This document shows positions 26,201 to 37,716 of a DNA stretch of 64,000 nt, in pieces. The stretch lies in assembly GCA_021613335.1 (NCBI GenBank), contig JAJTWR010000159.1, positions 3,355,001 to 3,419,000 of the forward strand. Reading direction: 5' to 3'. The number at the start of each line of letters is the position of its first letter. Within the stretch, counting starts at the first letter, position 1. Under the pieces are notes generated by a model. It searched no databases and was not told the origin of the DNA. It was given only the letters and a program-made list of their open reading frames with translations. This DNA is from Whitmania pigra (lineage: Eukaryota; Annelida; Clitellata; Hirudinida; Haemopidae). Made by a program: the position numbers and the translations under genes.

Positions 26201-27206
26201 TTAAATGCATGATTCCCATTAAAATTTACAGGACCAGAAAATAGTAATAAAATTACTTGAATAAAGGAATGGTAAGCAATCCGCTCAAACTGATGAAAAG
26301 CTGCAAGTGAACCCAATTGTTGAAAGCCAAAGCGATGAAAGGATATATGCTGGCACAGATTGCCCAATACACTTCAAACATTATTCCAGAAAATGTTCTG
26401 TACTTTGCACAGAATAACTCGCAAGCAATGACGAATCCAATCAAGGTAACTCCCTGAAAAGTTAACAAAATGTAAAACAACTTTTTATTTTGTTTTTAAT
26501 GACTTACTTGTTGAAAAGCTCCCGTCAAGAAGCGTAGCCCGAGAAACAGATGGATATTGTCAGTAAAAGCAATAGCTGCTCCAGTCATTGCCAAGGCCAT
26601 TTGTGAAACAAGAAAGATATTTTTCCTACCCAAGCGGTCCGACAAAATAGGAAACAAAATTGCTCCAATCATCACCCCAAAAACAAGAATAGTCTGAGAC
26701 ATTTCTGACAAACCATCTTTTTCACATACCAAATCCCACTGCAAAATATTTCACCGATGCTTTTAAATCTTTATAGCCAGCTTTTGACATTTGATGATTT
26801 AGACAATAAAACCCTCATATTTACCTTGGTAACAATAGTTGGTCCATCGTCACCCAAATATTCCCACCCATACAAGCAGTCCGTGGTCTCGTTTCCAAGG
26901 GTATAATTGACAAACATCTTACACGACGAAAGGTCATCACCTTCGTGGGGAATCCATTCGCTGAGGTTTGAATTTTCTGGAATTTTACATCTATGGGGAG
27001 GCTTGTATCCTGAGAAGTGAGTACTTTTGACTATTTTAATATATTCGATTCGAATTTTGAAATAGAAAGAAATTTTATGAACCGATGAATACAATCGCAA
27101 CCATATGAAAACATCCTGGAAACATAGTGGCAAATCCAAGTATAGTCCAATAAAGGGCTTGCCACCTTCCGTAGCTCAACTTTCCTAAAGCATCGTCTAT
27201 GTCCAT
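23297..27206 (-). CDS. SLC22-type organic ion transporter, gene 2 of array
   Basis: Exons (complement): 27083-27206, 26825-27009, 26508-26738, 26257-26453, 25893-26180, 25691-25825, 25544-25629, 25092-25212, 23563-23635, 23297-23488. All phases agree and give 543 aa. Starts MDIDDALGKLSYGRWQ. Exon 2 loop carries sequons NLS, NYT and NET. Exon 3 holds the MFS motif near PILSDRLGRKN. Exon 4 is FVIACELFCAKYRTFSGIMF. C-terminus is LPETHNKPFPETIEDIEAW and ends NIVK. Intron 8 (about 1.5 kb) holds Tigger copy B. An extra half-copy of exon 8 sits between exons 7 and 8 at about 25365-25425. Two further terminal-exon pairs lie downstream. Substrate unknown. Confidence 0.9.
23701..24725 (+). mobile_element. 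Tigger/pogo-like element, copy B (about 1 kb)
   Basis: Left end cagtggaacatac preceded by TA; right end read on the other strand is CAGTCGAACCTC, giving imperfect inverted ends. The internal 71-codon frame encodes a psq/CENP-B helix-turn-helix: MSRGVKRKLDNQSIEKKNEI, then LRRQQGIPANTISEWKRK. No DDE domain remains, so it is a non-autonomous deletion derivative. It lies in intron 8 of SLC22 gene 2, in opposite orientation to the gene. Confidence 0.75.
25365..25425 (-). pseudogene. Half-copy of SLC22 exon 8 inside gene 2 intron 7
   Basis: The block aattttccaacattagttaa to gttcccggtgctaataaac matches the first half of exon 8 of gene 5 (45317-45376), including its intron flank. It stops abruptly at the tgaaaatg side. 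The complete exon 8 used by gene 2 lies at 25092-25212. Confidence 0.7.
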
Positions 27207-28167
27207 TTTGTTGCGAAATTCACTCGTGGTTTCCGTTTAAATCGGAATGGCAGATGATAGTGCAAATTCTGAATTGATATCCGTAATGTAATGATGAAGT
27301 TAATATATTCAAATATATATTCTGGGTAATTAAGCTAATGCAAGGGATCTTGTCCAATATAAATTTGTTGGGTTTAATAATTATTTTAAACATTTTTATA
27401 TATAAAATCAAGTAAATAATTGATAACGATTTATTAAATAAAGTAAATTGTAAATGAAATTTTAACCTGAATTTCTGAAATGCAGCGCAATGGTAATATT
27501 AATCCGATAAGTTTTTCAGAACTTTGGCAAAACCGACGAAAAGTTAGGAGCCAACCGAGACTCTCAAATCAACAACTCAAGTTTCAATACACACGATGCT
27601 AAAAGTTATTATATCCAGTTTTCGTAGCTCTTTTCGCTAATAGCGACCACCGCCACGGAGTACTTTTTAGCAATTACTCCACATCCTCTATTATTTTCAC
27701 CCGGTGTGCATTTGTGCGATGATTATTTTTATTTAAATAGACTCCTCTTTCACAAACTGAAAGCAAAAGTGCATGTCAATCTTCTTTTCGAGGTTAACTT
27801 CTGTGTGGAATTGTTGATGGTCTGCATCTTGTAACACGAAAGTTTATTCGATCCAGCTCCAGCCTTTAAACAGATGTTTTCGCACAGGCTCAAATGTAGG
27901 TGTTCCAATAAGGCCGCAAGTTCAAGGTTTAAACTTGATTGCATCTCATTTCGCGTTATTAAGAATAACAAGTAATGTTCGCAAAAAGTGTTTCATACAA
28001 AATACATTTTCTAACCGAGGTTTAAACTTGATTTTATCTTTAATTATTGTTTTATAATAATTTTATCGAATGTAATTATGAATCTATTTGCAGAACATCA
28101 CGAAATAGTTTAGCCTTCCATACCAGCTAAGTTGCCTAGCCATCATCATTGCTTTGCTTTCCGGCCA
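27207..28167. other. Upstream region of gene 2, copy of gene 1 upstream block
   Basis: From 27319 on, the sequence is a near copy of 19135-19980, including the tttagcaattactccacatc block. It probably carries the promoter of gene 2. No supported coding frame. Confidence 0.55.
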
Positions 28168-28596
28168 TCAAATATAATACCTCCGCATCAATTATAATAC
28201 ACCCACATCAAATACAATATTTCGTCCTAATCATCTATCTTTGCAACGGACGTTAATAAAACATTACTTTTATCAAATATAATAAGCCCACATCAAATAT
28301 AATAAACCCACATCAAATATAATACATCCACATCAAATATAATAAACCCACATCAAATATAATACATCCACATCAAATATAATACATCCACATCAAATAT
28401 AATACATCCACATCAAATATAATAAACCCACATCAAATATAATACATCCACATCAAATATAATACATCCACATCAAATATAATAAATCCACATCAAATAT
28501 AATACATCCACATCAAATATAATAAATCCACATCAAATATAATAAATCCACATCAAATATAATAAATCCACATCAAATATAATAAACCCACATCAA
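28168..28596. repeat. 20-bp minisatellite, 16 perfect-length units
   Basis: Units of exactly 20 bp (catcaaatataatacatcca and variants ending aataaaccca or aataaatcca) run from 28271 to 28590. Two or three diverged units lie at 28168-28220, and a 50-bp non-repeat piece lies between. The paralogous segments at 19975 and 22978 read ggccattaagcaggag without any repeat, so the whole block of about 430 bp is an insertion in this copy only. There are no unique spacers, so it is not CRISPR-like. Confidence 0.9.
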
Positions 28597-28912
28597 AGCA
28601 GGAGGATGATCTTTCCAACGACTTTCGGAAACATCAATTCTTGTACAAAACAATAAAATATAAAAAGATTTAATCAAAGCAATTAATAGTACTTAATAGA
28701 ACATTATCATAAAAAAATTTAGTTCAACTGAATAAGTAAACAATTGTTATTTTTTGCATGAGAAGGAATAAGGTATTGCATCACCACTGATTAGTGAGAG
28801 TAAGCAGTTGAGGAAAACGTAACATACGCTACTCTAAACGGGAATAAAATAATATGACATGAATCATCATCATTTAATTGAAACACATCCCTATAGTAAA
28901 AGCATAACTTCG

Positions 28913-31423
28913 TCATTTTAAAATGTTCAACTCTTCTTCGATAATGCATTTCTTTTGTTTTGAATCGTCAAACCATGCCTCGATGTCTTCGATGGTTTCC
29001 GGAAGTGGTTTGTTGTGGGTTTCCGGGAGGAGCGTGACTAGAACCGATGACGTGATTGACAAACTCCCAAACAAAATAGCAGGAAACTTAGGATATCTTT
29101 CGATCTGCCATCAAAACCAAATGTCACTTTTACAATTTTTGCTAAGTAAAGAAGTATTTTTTATTTTAAAACAAATCAAATACTAATGTTGAGCAACTTT
29201 CTAACCACGTAAATAACAAATGTCGCCAAGATATTTCCTATCCTGCCAGTGAACGATGATATGCCGAGGGATTGATTTCTGTAATATTCCATTAATCATC
29301 CTCTTTTATGAAGATTTCATTTTAAAATAAAACTTTCATACACATATGATATGCATCTGAACGTAGCTCATGTTTTTGAATGTACATATAAACCATTACA
29401 TAACATAACAAGATCAGAAAGTTTAAATATTTAATCTAAGAAGAGATTAACTAAGTTTTCATTGGTCTGTTATCTAACCTCAGATTCGTAGGAAAAAGTT
29501 CGGAGGCATAAAGGAATACTATTGCAAATACTCCAGAAATGCCAAATTTTCCAACATTAGTCAAGAAAATATTTACGTTTATCAACACTGTCCCCGGAGC
29601 TAATTATAAGAATAGCTTTTTAGTATTTCCGTAAGAATTAATAGCATTTTAATCAAAGGATAAACGATTGAAAATGTAATAAAAAAGATAAAAATGGTAA
29701 AATAATTAATAATTAAATTAACACATCATTCCAACTCAATCATAACTTACGCAGAACTTGTGAAATTACTGCTGTGAGCAGAAGTGAAATTCCAGCCAAT
29801 AAATAATAACCTATTAGCGGCTTCTTTCTTCCAAATCTTTATGAAAAAATGTCAATTCATATTTTAAAACTGAGTGGCTATAATTATTGAAATTTGAAAC
29901 CTCATGAGACAAAAATAGGAAGATATGTATGCTGGACATTCGACAAACCCGTTGAAAAAGGCATTCCAAAATCTGTTTCCTCCGATTTGAGCCGTGCTAA
30001 ATATCAACCCATAATAAACCAGAGTCGCAACCATCCTAAATAAGTTTATCTTTTAAAACTCTGATTCGTCAAATAATGTACCTAGTACATTTAATTCTCA
30101 TTTACTTGCCAAAGAACGGAGGAGATACAAACATATAGAGCAAGACGTTTGTTTCGAAACAAATCTAGAAAATTATAAGAAGCTGATGAAGCTCTCTTTG
30201 ATTCATCCAAAGAATTCTCGTCTCTCATACAACAAGACTGAAATATTTTGATATCTTTATGGTCATGGTCAGACCTATGTCGAAGAAGAGTGTGAGGAAG
30301 ATTTATTTTGTTCATTTTAGCTGCGTTTTTGATAATTTGTTCTGCTTCTCGGGAACGATTATTTGCACAGAGCCATATTGTCGATTCAGGAAGGTATCTG
30401 AGAATTTATCGAAGACATTAAATGCATGATTCCCAATAAAATTCACAGTACGAGAAAAGAATAATAAAATTACTTGAATAAAGGAATGGTAAGCAATCCG
30501 CTCAAACTGATGAAAAGCTGCAAGTGAACCCAATTGTTGAAAGCCATAGCGATGAAAGGATATATGCTGGCACAGATTGCCCAATACATTTCAAACATTA
30601 TTCCAGAAAATGTTCTGTACTTTGCACAGAATAACTCGCAAGCAAGAACGTATCCAATCAAGACAACTCCCTGGAAAGTTAACGAAATGTAAAACAACTT
30701 TTTATTTTGTTTTTAATGACTTACTTGTTGAAAAGCTCCCGTCAAGAAGCGTAGCCCGAAAAACAGATGGATATTGTCAGTAAAAGCAGTAGCAACTCCA
30801 GTCATTGCTAAGGCCATTTGGGAAAACATAAAAACTGGCTTCCTGCCGACGCAATCCGACAAAATAGGAAACAAAATTGCTCCAATCATCACCCCAAAAA
30901 CAAGAATAGTCTGAGACATTTGTGCCAAACCATCTTTTTCACATACTAAATCCCACTGCAAAATATTTCACCATTGCTTTTAAATCTCTACGGCCAGCCT
31001 TTGACATTCGATGATTTAGACAATAAAACCAACATATTTACCTTGGTAACAATAGTTGGTCCATCGTCACCCAAATATTCCCACCCATATATGCAGTCCG
31101 TGGTCTCGTTTCCAAGGGTATAATTGACAAACATTTTACACGACGAAAGGTCATCTCCTTCGTAAGGAATCCATTCGCTGAGGTTTGAATTTTTTGGAAT
31201 TTTACATCTATGGGGTGGCTTGTACCCTGAAAAGTGAGTACTTTTGATTATTTTAATATATTCGGTTCGAATTTTGAAATAGAAAGAAATTTTATGAACC
31301 GATGAATACAATCGCAACCATATGAAAACATGCTGGAAACATAGTGGAGAATCCAAGTATAGTCCATTGAAGGACTTGCCACCTTCCAGAGCCCAACTTT
31401 CCTAAAGCCTCGTCTATGTTCAT
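28913..31423 (-). CDS. SLC22-type organic ion transporter, gene 3 of array
   Basis: Compact and intact. Exons (complement): 31300-31423, 31042-31226, 30725-30955, 30474-30670, 30110-30397, 29901-30035, 29751-29836, 29479-29599, 29206-29278, 28913-29104. They give 543 aa. Starts MNIDEALGKLGSGRWQ. Features match gene 2: exon 2 loop with NLS, NYT and NET sequons; SDCVGRKPVFMFSQMALAMT in exon 3; LPESTIWLCANNRSREAEQI after TM6; STAQIGGNRFWNAFFNGF in exon 6; C-terminal LPETHNKPLPETIEDIEAW. Intron 5 has a GC donor (TTTG|gcaagt). It is nearly identical to gene 4, pointing to recent duplication or conversion. Substrate unknown. Confidence 0.92.
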
Positions 31424-32509
31424 CTTGATGCACAGATTTCTGATGGATCTTTGCAGTTTAAATCAAATTGGTCAGGTCATGGTGCATGATGCAATTTGAA
31501 ACCAATAATGAAACTTTATCTTCATATTATATTTATACATTCAACAGTTTCTTTTTGAGACTATGTGCATATAATGTGTCTTAGTAAAAATTCTAAATTA
31601 TGGATCGTTATTGTTTAATTATCATTAATGCAATCACAAGAAGTAATTTCATGGTGCATGATTTGATGCTAATAATTTGTTCCTCTACATTATATATTTA
31701 ACAATTTTTTTAGGATATGGTAATGTATATAATTTGTCCTAGTAAAATAATTTAAGGAAATGGATAAAATATTTTTCTTAAAAATTATTCTTCAAACACC
31801 TGTTAGCTTATTTGACATGCTTAAAAACAAGAATTGCATTGAAATCCGGCAAACATTTTCATTGTCAAATATTGTCACATAACATCGATCCTCAAACCAT
31901 ATCTAATTAATTCATGGAAATTCATAAATATGAAAATTAAGTAAATTAGTCCTGGTACGTTTGTAATAACATACTCTTCAATAATTCTATAATGTGGATT
32001 GCTATATTTTAATCATCAATGATGCGATTACATTACGTAATTTCAGATTTAAAAATTTGATTCTAAAAATTAGTCCTTCAACGCCTGTTCACAATTTTTG
32101 ACATGCTTAAAATCGAATCCATGCAAATGTTCAATAATCTCATGTTGCATCCTCTCATTGGTGTAATCATATAGTCATTAAATGGACGTTAATAAAATAC
32201 ACACATACACACACTCTCCTATATACAACGCTTTCTTTTGAATAATTTGAAATAAAAGGAAATTTCGATTTGGTTTCCTGTGGTTGAATTTGAGATAGTT
32301 GTTATTTAATTTTGATTTTAAACAATTGCTCGGATTCAAACTTCACACACTCTCTGCAATTCTGGCCTTCAATTACATTGATCGAACATTTTTTTAATAT
32401 AAAGATGTGGATACACTTCTTCTTGCTTGCTGACACTAGCATCGTCAGCAATTTAGACCTTATGCCATCATCCAGATTATATATATATATGTGCTGTTTT
32501 GTTTTAAAT
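31424..32509. other. Upstream region of gene 3
   Basis: Non-coding. 31430-32030 is homologous to 41590-42180 upstream of gene 4, so the promoter side was copied with the gene. 32170-32510 is unique, with a (ca)-rich and (ta)n stretch. Confidence 0.5.
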
Positions 32510-33125
32510 TATCCAAGTTTGCTGACGACACTAAAGTAGCAAGTGTCACCAAGCAAGAAGATGTTTATACACTTCAAGAAGACCTTAATGATGATTATGA
32601 TTATGATGATGATGATGATTATGATAATGATGATTATGATAAGTTATTCAAATGAGCAGAAGATTGGCAGATGCTTTTCAACGTTGACAAATACTCCATT
32701 ATACATATGGGATATAGAAACACAAAAGTAAAATATGAATTTAGAAGAAGCATTCTGAAACAGTACGATCATAAAAAAAATCTGGGTGTAAAAAATGCAG
32801 TGGAAAAGCATCCTTACAGTGCATGTAAGTTGCTAAAAAAGCAGAGTACTTGGAATGATAAAGAGAACATTAGTGAATAGGGATAATGATGTAATTCTGA
32901 GATTGTATAAGGCATTAGTGAAGCCACATCTTGATTACTAAGTACAAGTTTGAAAAAGAAATGTAGGAGTGCTGGAAAGAGAAGAAAGAAGGTCAACCAG
33001 GATAAAAGGATTTGGTAAGCTGAGTTACAAGGAAAGATTAAGTAGATGCAAACTAATTGCTCTGAAAAAGAGAAGTAGAGGGGACCTCATCGAAGACTTC
33101 AAAATCTTATCGGGAAGGGAAGCCC
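32510..33125 (+). mobile_element. CR1-like LINE, starts at the RT FADD box
   Basis: Frame remnants begin FADDTKVASVTKQEDVYTLQ, the catalytic RT box. They continue after a (GAT)n expansion (32588-32642) into MLFNVDKYSIIHMGYRNTKV and the tail AFKILSGRE-like motif. Several frame breaks. It is cut off at 33125 by an unrelated repeat-rich block. Confidence 0.75.
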
Positions 33126-33215
33126 GGCGTCAAAATAACCCAGGACAAAACAGCCCCGACGAAATAGCCCCGACAAAATAGCCCAGGACAACCAGGCCCC
33201 GTAAAAATAGCCCCG
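33126..33215. repeat. Short array of degenerate 'cccgacaaaatag' repeats
   Basis: Five or so imperfect copies of a 14-19 bp motif (ccccgacaaaatagcc, ccaggacaaaacagcc) follow the broken LINE. Such G/C-capped reiterated motifs are typical of the ends of DNA transposons. No second end was found nearby, so the identity is unproven. Confidence 0.55.
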
Positions 33216-33526
33216 CCAATATATTTAAACAGATTTTTGTGAGTTGAATACATTAACTGATTACAAATTTAATTCGAAGTTAGTGGTTTGAATGCTTTTA
33301 TGACCGTTATGAGCTTAATTGGTATCACGGAATTTCATTAAGTGGAAAATTTATCGTCTAAAATAATATTAAGATTCCGGCTACTTCCTTGGTTTACATA
33401 GACTTTTCAAATTGGTATTTAATGTAAATTATCGATTGACAAGCAACATGTGAACCTGAACAAAGAGAATTTACCAGACGAAAGTCACGAAGGTTCCTTT
33501 GATTGTTTAATTTCTTTTGATCCTTC

Positions 33527-34068
33527 CACATTTTCTCCTCGATTATGTCGATTCATTTATGTTGCCTAACCCAATTCACCCTTAGTGATTTTTTCTGGGA
33601 GCTACACGCTGTAGTTATTCTGAGTTTTTTTGTGTTCTAATTTTTGGTACTAAAAATGTCTAGAGGTGTTAAGAGAAAACTGGACAATCAGTCAATAGAG
33701 AAAAAGAATGAAAGCATACTGCAGCTAAAAAAAAACAGAACTGACAGACCTTCGTCGTTAGCAAGGCATTCCAGCAAACACTATTTCAGAATGGAAAAGG
33801 AAGGTCGACGTGATAAAGCAACTATTCGAGAAGTCTGTTTTTGATCCAGCAAGATAAAAACCTAGAATGGCTGAGCACAAAGATGTCGACGATGCAGTGT
33901 TTCAATGGTTCACTAATTCGCAAGCAACAAAACTTCTCGGGGATTTTGTGATTCGAGCGATCTTTGTGTTTGCAATATAGAAAAAATAATTATAAAGGCT
34001 TTAATCGAGAATCAGGGATGATTCTTATTGCGAATTGGTAAATCTCTGCTGTTAGTTGGTTCACATAT
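33527..34068 (+). mobile_element. Tigger/pogo-like element, copy C, left part
   Basis: Nearly identical to copy A, including the same frame-shifted MSRGVKRKLDNQSIEKKNES coding piece. The 5' terminal repeat is missing. The element is interrupted at about 34068 by nested insertions and resumes at about 37141. Confidence 0.7.
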
Positions 34069-35017
34069 ACTTTTTATTTATTTATTTATTTTATTAAGTG
34101 GGTAGAGGACCGAAGCCTCTTACCTGCCCACTATCAAACAGCAAAATATTGAGAAAAGAAACAAGAGGTTCAATCAGTAATAGACGAGAAAAGGAGACAA
34201 GTCATATTCATTGAGAAGGGAGGTGAAACGACTATAGGTGCTAGCTGAGACTAAGCTATTAGGTAGTTTATTCCAAATGTTAATAATTCGATTTGTGGAA
34301 AAATATTTGGTGTTGTCTATTGCGCAAAAATATGACCTTAGTTTAAATTGATGACCTCTAGTTGATGAGTAGCTTACAAAATGAATATGGTTTTTAAGGT
34401 GAGTTGATGTTAAATTATTTATGATCCTGTATAATAAGCAGAGGTCAGCTATTAAACGGCGATGTTCAAGCGATTTAAGTTGTGGAGCCTTGAGCCGGTC
34501 GTGGTACTTTAGCTGTCCAACAGCAGGGATGGCCTTGGTAAATTTCTTTTAGATGTTTTCAATGTTCTCGATCAGGTATTTATGGTGAGGGTTCCAGACC
34601 TGACTGCTGTACTCTAGGATTGGTCTGACATATACGCAGAAAGCTTTGGTGAAAAGATTCTTGTCACTGGAGGTGAATGATTTGAGAATCAGTCTTGAAC
34701 GGACTGCAGCCTTGTGTGTGATGTTGTCAATATGAAGCCGGAATTTTAAGTCTGAGTCTATGATGATGAAACCAAGATCTCTGGTTCGATCAACAGTGGT
34801 GAGCAGGATATCATCGATATAGTATTGTTGTGGGCAGGGTCCATTCCTGGAACTGGTTTTAATTGAGCAATTAAAGCATTTTTCCTTGGCTAGGTTTAGC
34901 TGCTCCTTCCTGCTCCATGTAGTGAGTGAGTCTATGCCTCTCTGAAGATCAGAACCATCCATTGACAGAGATTTGTAAAGTTTAATATCATCGGCAAATA
35001 GCTTAATTGTGATATCT
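34069..35017 (-). mobile_element. LINE 3' half with (TAAA)n tail
   Basis: On the minus strand it begins at the RT box KLFADDIKLYKSLSMDGSDL and runs through LRRGIDSLTTWS-like and VRPILEYSSQVWNPHHKYLI motifs to a WNKLPNSLV end and a (TAAA) tail at 34070-34095. The long frame 34549-34962 is intact; a stop then interrupts it. This is a different LINE lineage from the (TTATG)-tailed one. It is inserted in Tigger copy C. Confidence 0.75.
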
Positions 35018-35040
35018 TGTTAGCAAGCACATATGTACAT

Positions 35041-37140
35041 TAGGCACCAGCAATTTTTCAGAATTCAAAGTTTCAAGAGGGAGTATTTACAAAACATGTT
35101 TATAAAAAGTTTTTTTTCCCCAAAAAATTGTTTAAACCATTGGAACTTATGCAGGATAGCCGAATGGGTTACGTGCTTGCATACGGCGGTAATGGCAACA
35201 GTCGTAATGTGTCGTGTTCGAAACCCAGCCTGCACTGCCGCCAGCGCCCTTGGGAAAGAGCGCTATATAAATGGTTACAAGAAGCGCCTCTGACGCTATG
35301 CATATGGCGCTATATAAATGAAGTTACAATTACAATTATCTGATTTACAAACAACCGATCCGAATCTGTGTCGTCCCTTCGCGCGCGTTATCACTTGCGT
35401 GCTTCATCGCAAACATTTACTATCTAACTCCGACTAGCTTCAAATTTAGTTTTGTATTAAAACCAAAATTTAAACTAACTGCTTTTGAGTAATGTAAAGG
35501 TTAGAGATATTAACAATTTGAAGTTTCTTTCCGATAAACACCGGCGAACGTTTCCATCAGTTCCATCATGCCTACAAAGAGAAGAATAAGAAGGCAATCA
35601 GAAAAATTTGGAGGTTCCCCTGCAGATCTCCCAACTTCAGACCTTCCAACTTATCAGGATGTGGCACGTTTCATATACAAATTGAAAGATGCTAATTGTA
35701 TTGCAGATAAGCTAGATATCGTGAAAATTGTTTCGCGAGAATTACAAAATATCTGGACCAAATGCAACCCTAGACTCATCTTACTAAATGAAAAAAGTAT
35801 ACATGTCATTACCTTTAATTCAAATAAAATTTTAAAAAAGTCTTGTACAATGAAAGTAATGACTGCAAACAAGAAAAAGTTGTTTGATATTCTGGTTTGC
35901 TCTTGCTCTCTGTCTGTTCTGGATTGTTCTGACAGAAACATTAAATGTTCTGGACAGTGATGGGTAAAATCACGTTCAGAGTGATTGGAAATCAAAATCA
36001 AGATCACCAGACAAAAAGTGATTTGAAATCGAAATCAGGTTCATGCATGTGATTGCACATTTATTGTAGCTGTGGCATCCAATTTAAGGTTAAATTTTTA
36101 TACCAAATGTTATAAAACTTTTGCTAGAACATGAGTTTCTATTTCTTTTCACTGTTGTCCTTTAAGTGATTTATATATGTTATTATGTAAGCAATATTTT
36201 ACTAGGTTCCAGTGGAGGAAAGGTCTTTTATAAGAGATCAACGAATGAAGAATGAAACCAAGGGTTGTTTTCAAATAGCTGGAATATATCCAGATTCCAC
36301 CTCCATCTGTTGTCGACGATCTATCAACAGACCAGAGATTACTGCTAGAATACATGTTAGGGCTCTCCACTAGGACCATGAACAATAACTTCATGAATAA
36401 GAAAATTGGCTAGTGTTATTATTTTGTTGAAATAAATTTTGCATGTTTCAGTTACTTGTCAGTTAAAGATATTTAATATGTTAAAAGTTTCATATTGAAA
36501 CTAATATTCATTATTTGCAGGACCTATTTACCATGTAAGATGGCTTACAGCTGCAGTCAGGATTTTAGCTCTCTATTTCAGAACTCTTTCTCCACGTAGA
36601 GACTTGGTCGTCATTGTAAAATATATTCAAATGGTGTATGGGCCTAGCTGGTTTGCCATCAAAAAATCCAGAGATTTTACAGATGGTCCTAAACTTATCT
36701 TCCAAATGCTACAAGCCATACATTATTTGAATGAGAAGGACATAAGAGGAACTGCTTCTGCCTTCAACCTGGTAATTTTCTTGCTGCCCTACTTTATTCA
36801 GAGGAAGAATATAAATATTGGAGAGCAGAGCCAGCCCTATATTGGTTCCTAGACATAGAGACAAGGATGGCATGAGAATAAATATCATACCTTCAATTAA
36901 CTTCAATTGTCAGGAATGGTCGACCCTCATCAACTTGGGGGATGTTGATTGCTTTCAACCTCCATGTGTTGAAGAATTCAAAGATGAAGAGATAGCCAAT
37001 ATGGTTAAAAATAGAGGAACTCCTCCAAATATTCTTTGCCACAGTCAGACAATTGAAAGAGCTATTACGCTGACTTCTGATACAACAAAGAAAGCAGTCA
37101 GTCTTAGCAAAAGGAATAGTTTAATTCTTAATTTCTTAAT
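35041..37140 (+). mobile_element. Unclassified transposon carrying a broken protein gene
   Basis: The block interrupts Tigger copy C. The 8-mer atgtacat occurs at both junctions (35033-35040 and about 37141-37148), suggesting an 8-bp target duplication, although the terminal repeats are weak. Coding remnants: MPTKRRIRRQSEKFGGSPAD to about 35957, then GPIYHVRWLTAAVRILALYF, RRDLVVIVKYIQMVYGPSWF and DGPKLIFQMLQAIHY (36520-36850), then further pieces to about 37130. I recall similar proteins repeated in many invertebrate genomes but cannot name the superfamily. Frames are broken, so it is inactive. Confidence 0.5.
35146..35340 (+). mobile_element. tRNA-derived SINE
   Basis: The head ggatagccgaatgggttacg resembles a pol III A box. 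The B box gtgttcgaaaccc follows about 50 bp later. Then comes the tail motif gagcgctatataaatgg, repeated as ggcgctatataaatg, and a (tacaat)n end. This head-body-tail order is typical of tRNA-type SINEs. It is nested in the unclassified element. Confidence 0.75.
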
Positions 37141-37352
37141 GTACATATGTACATATCGATATCAAATTGCTGTTGTGCAAAAAAAAAACCTAAAGCACGT
37201 TCATCTGCGCCCTCAGGTATTATCGTATATAAAGAAATCCCAAGCACCTGTTAATAAATAGTCGCAATATTGATTTTCGGTTATCTCGATCATCGTTTAT
37301 CTCGAAGCTCTTTGGCAAACGCCTAGGCCGGCGACATAATCGGGTTCGACTG
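37141..37352 (+). mobile_element. Tigger/pogo-like element, copy C, right part
   Basis: Resumes with tgtacatatcgatat and ends cgggttcgactg, as in copies B and D. The right flank (tgatctacttgttttacc) is the same intron 8 sequence as behind copies B and D, showing descent from the same insertion. Confidence 0.7.
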
Positions 37353-37716
37353 TGTTTAGATGTGATCTACTTGTTTTACCTATGATGTGTCTCGGTCTGG
37401 TGTAATCTGATTCCTTTGGAGCTGTTTAACTTTTTTGAGTCAATCCTCGGACTAATAATAAATTCATGAACTGAACAATATTTTTTTGAACATGACCACT
37501 CAGCACTTGGAAATAGTTTTAATGACTTTAGGTATTTTGCCTTCTTTCCCATAATTCCTGTTTATATTACCAACTCGAGAACAATCTAGCTAAATCCCTT
37601 TTTTGGGACAAAGTTATTTTAGTAAGTTAAATATTATTTTCAAGTGCTAACTAACTAATTTAATTTAATATCAATCAGTAAGTTAATTAAAAGTGTAGTG
37701 TAAAAATCAAATCTAA

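Noticed and set aside
25994..26212. Plus-strand frames recurring in each transporter copy (also near 38418, 40340 and 45943)
   Set aside because: Antisense shadows of SLC22 exon 5, duplicated with it.
28271..28590. CRISPR-like regular array
   Set aside because: The 20-bp units are directly adjacent with no unique spacers, in a eukaryotic context. It is a minisatellite.
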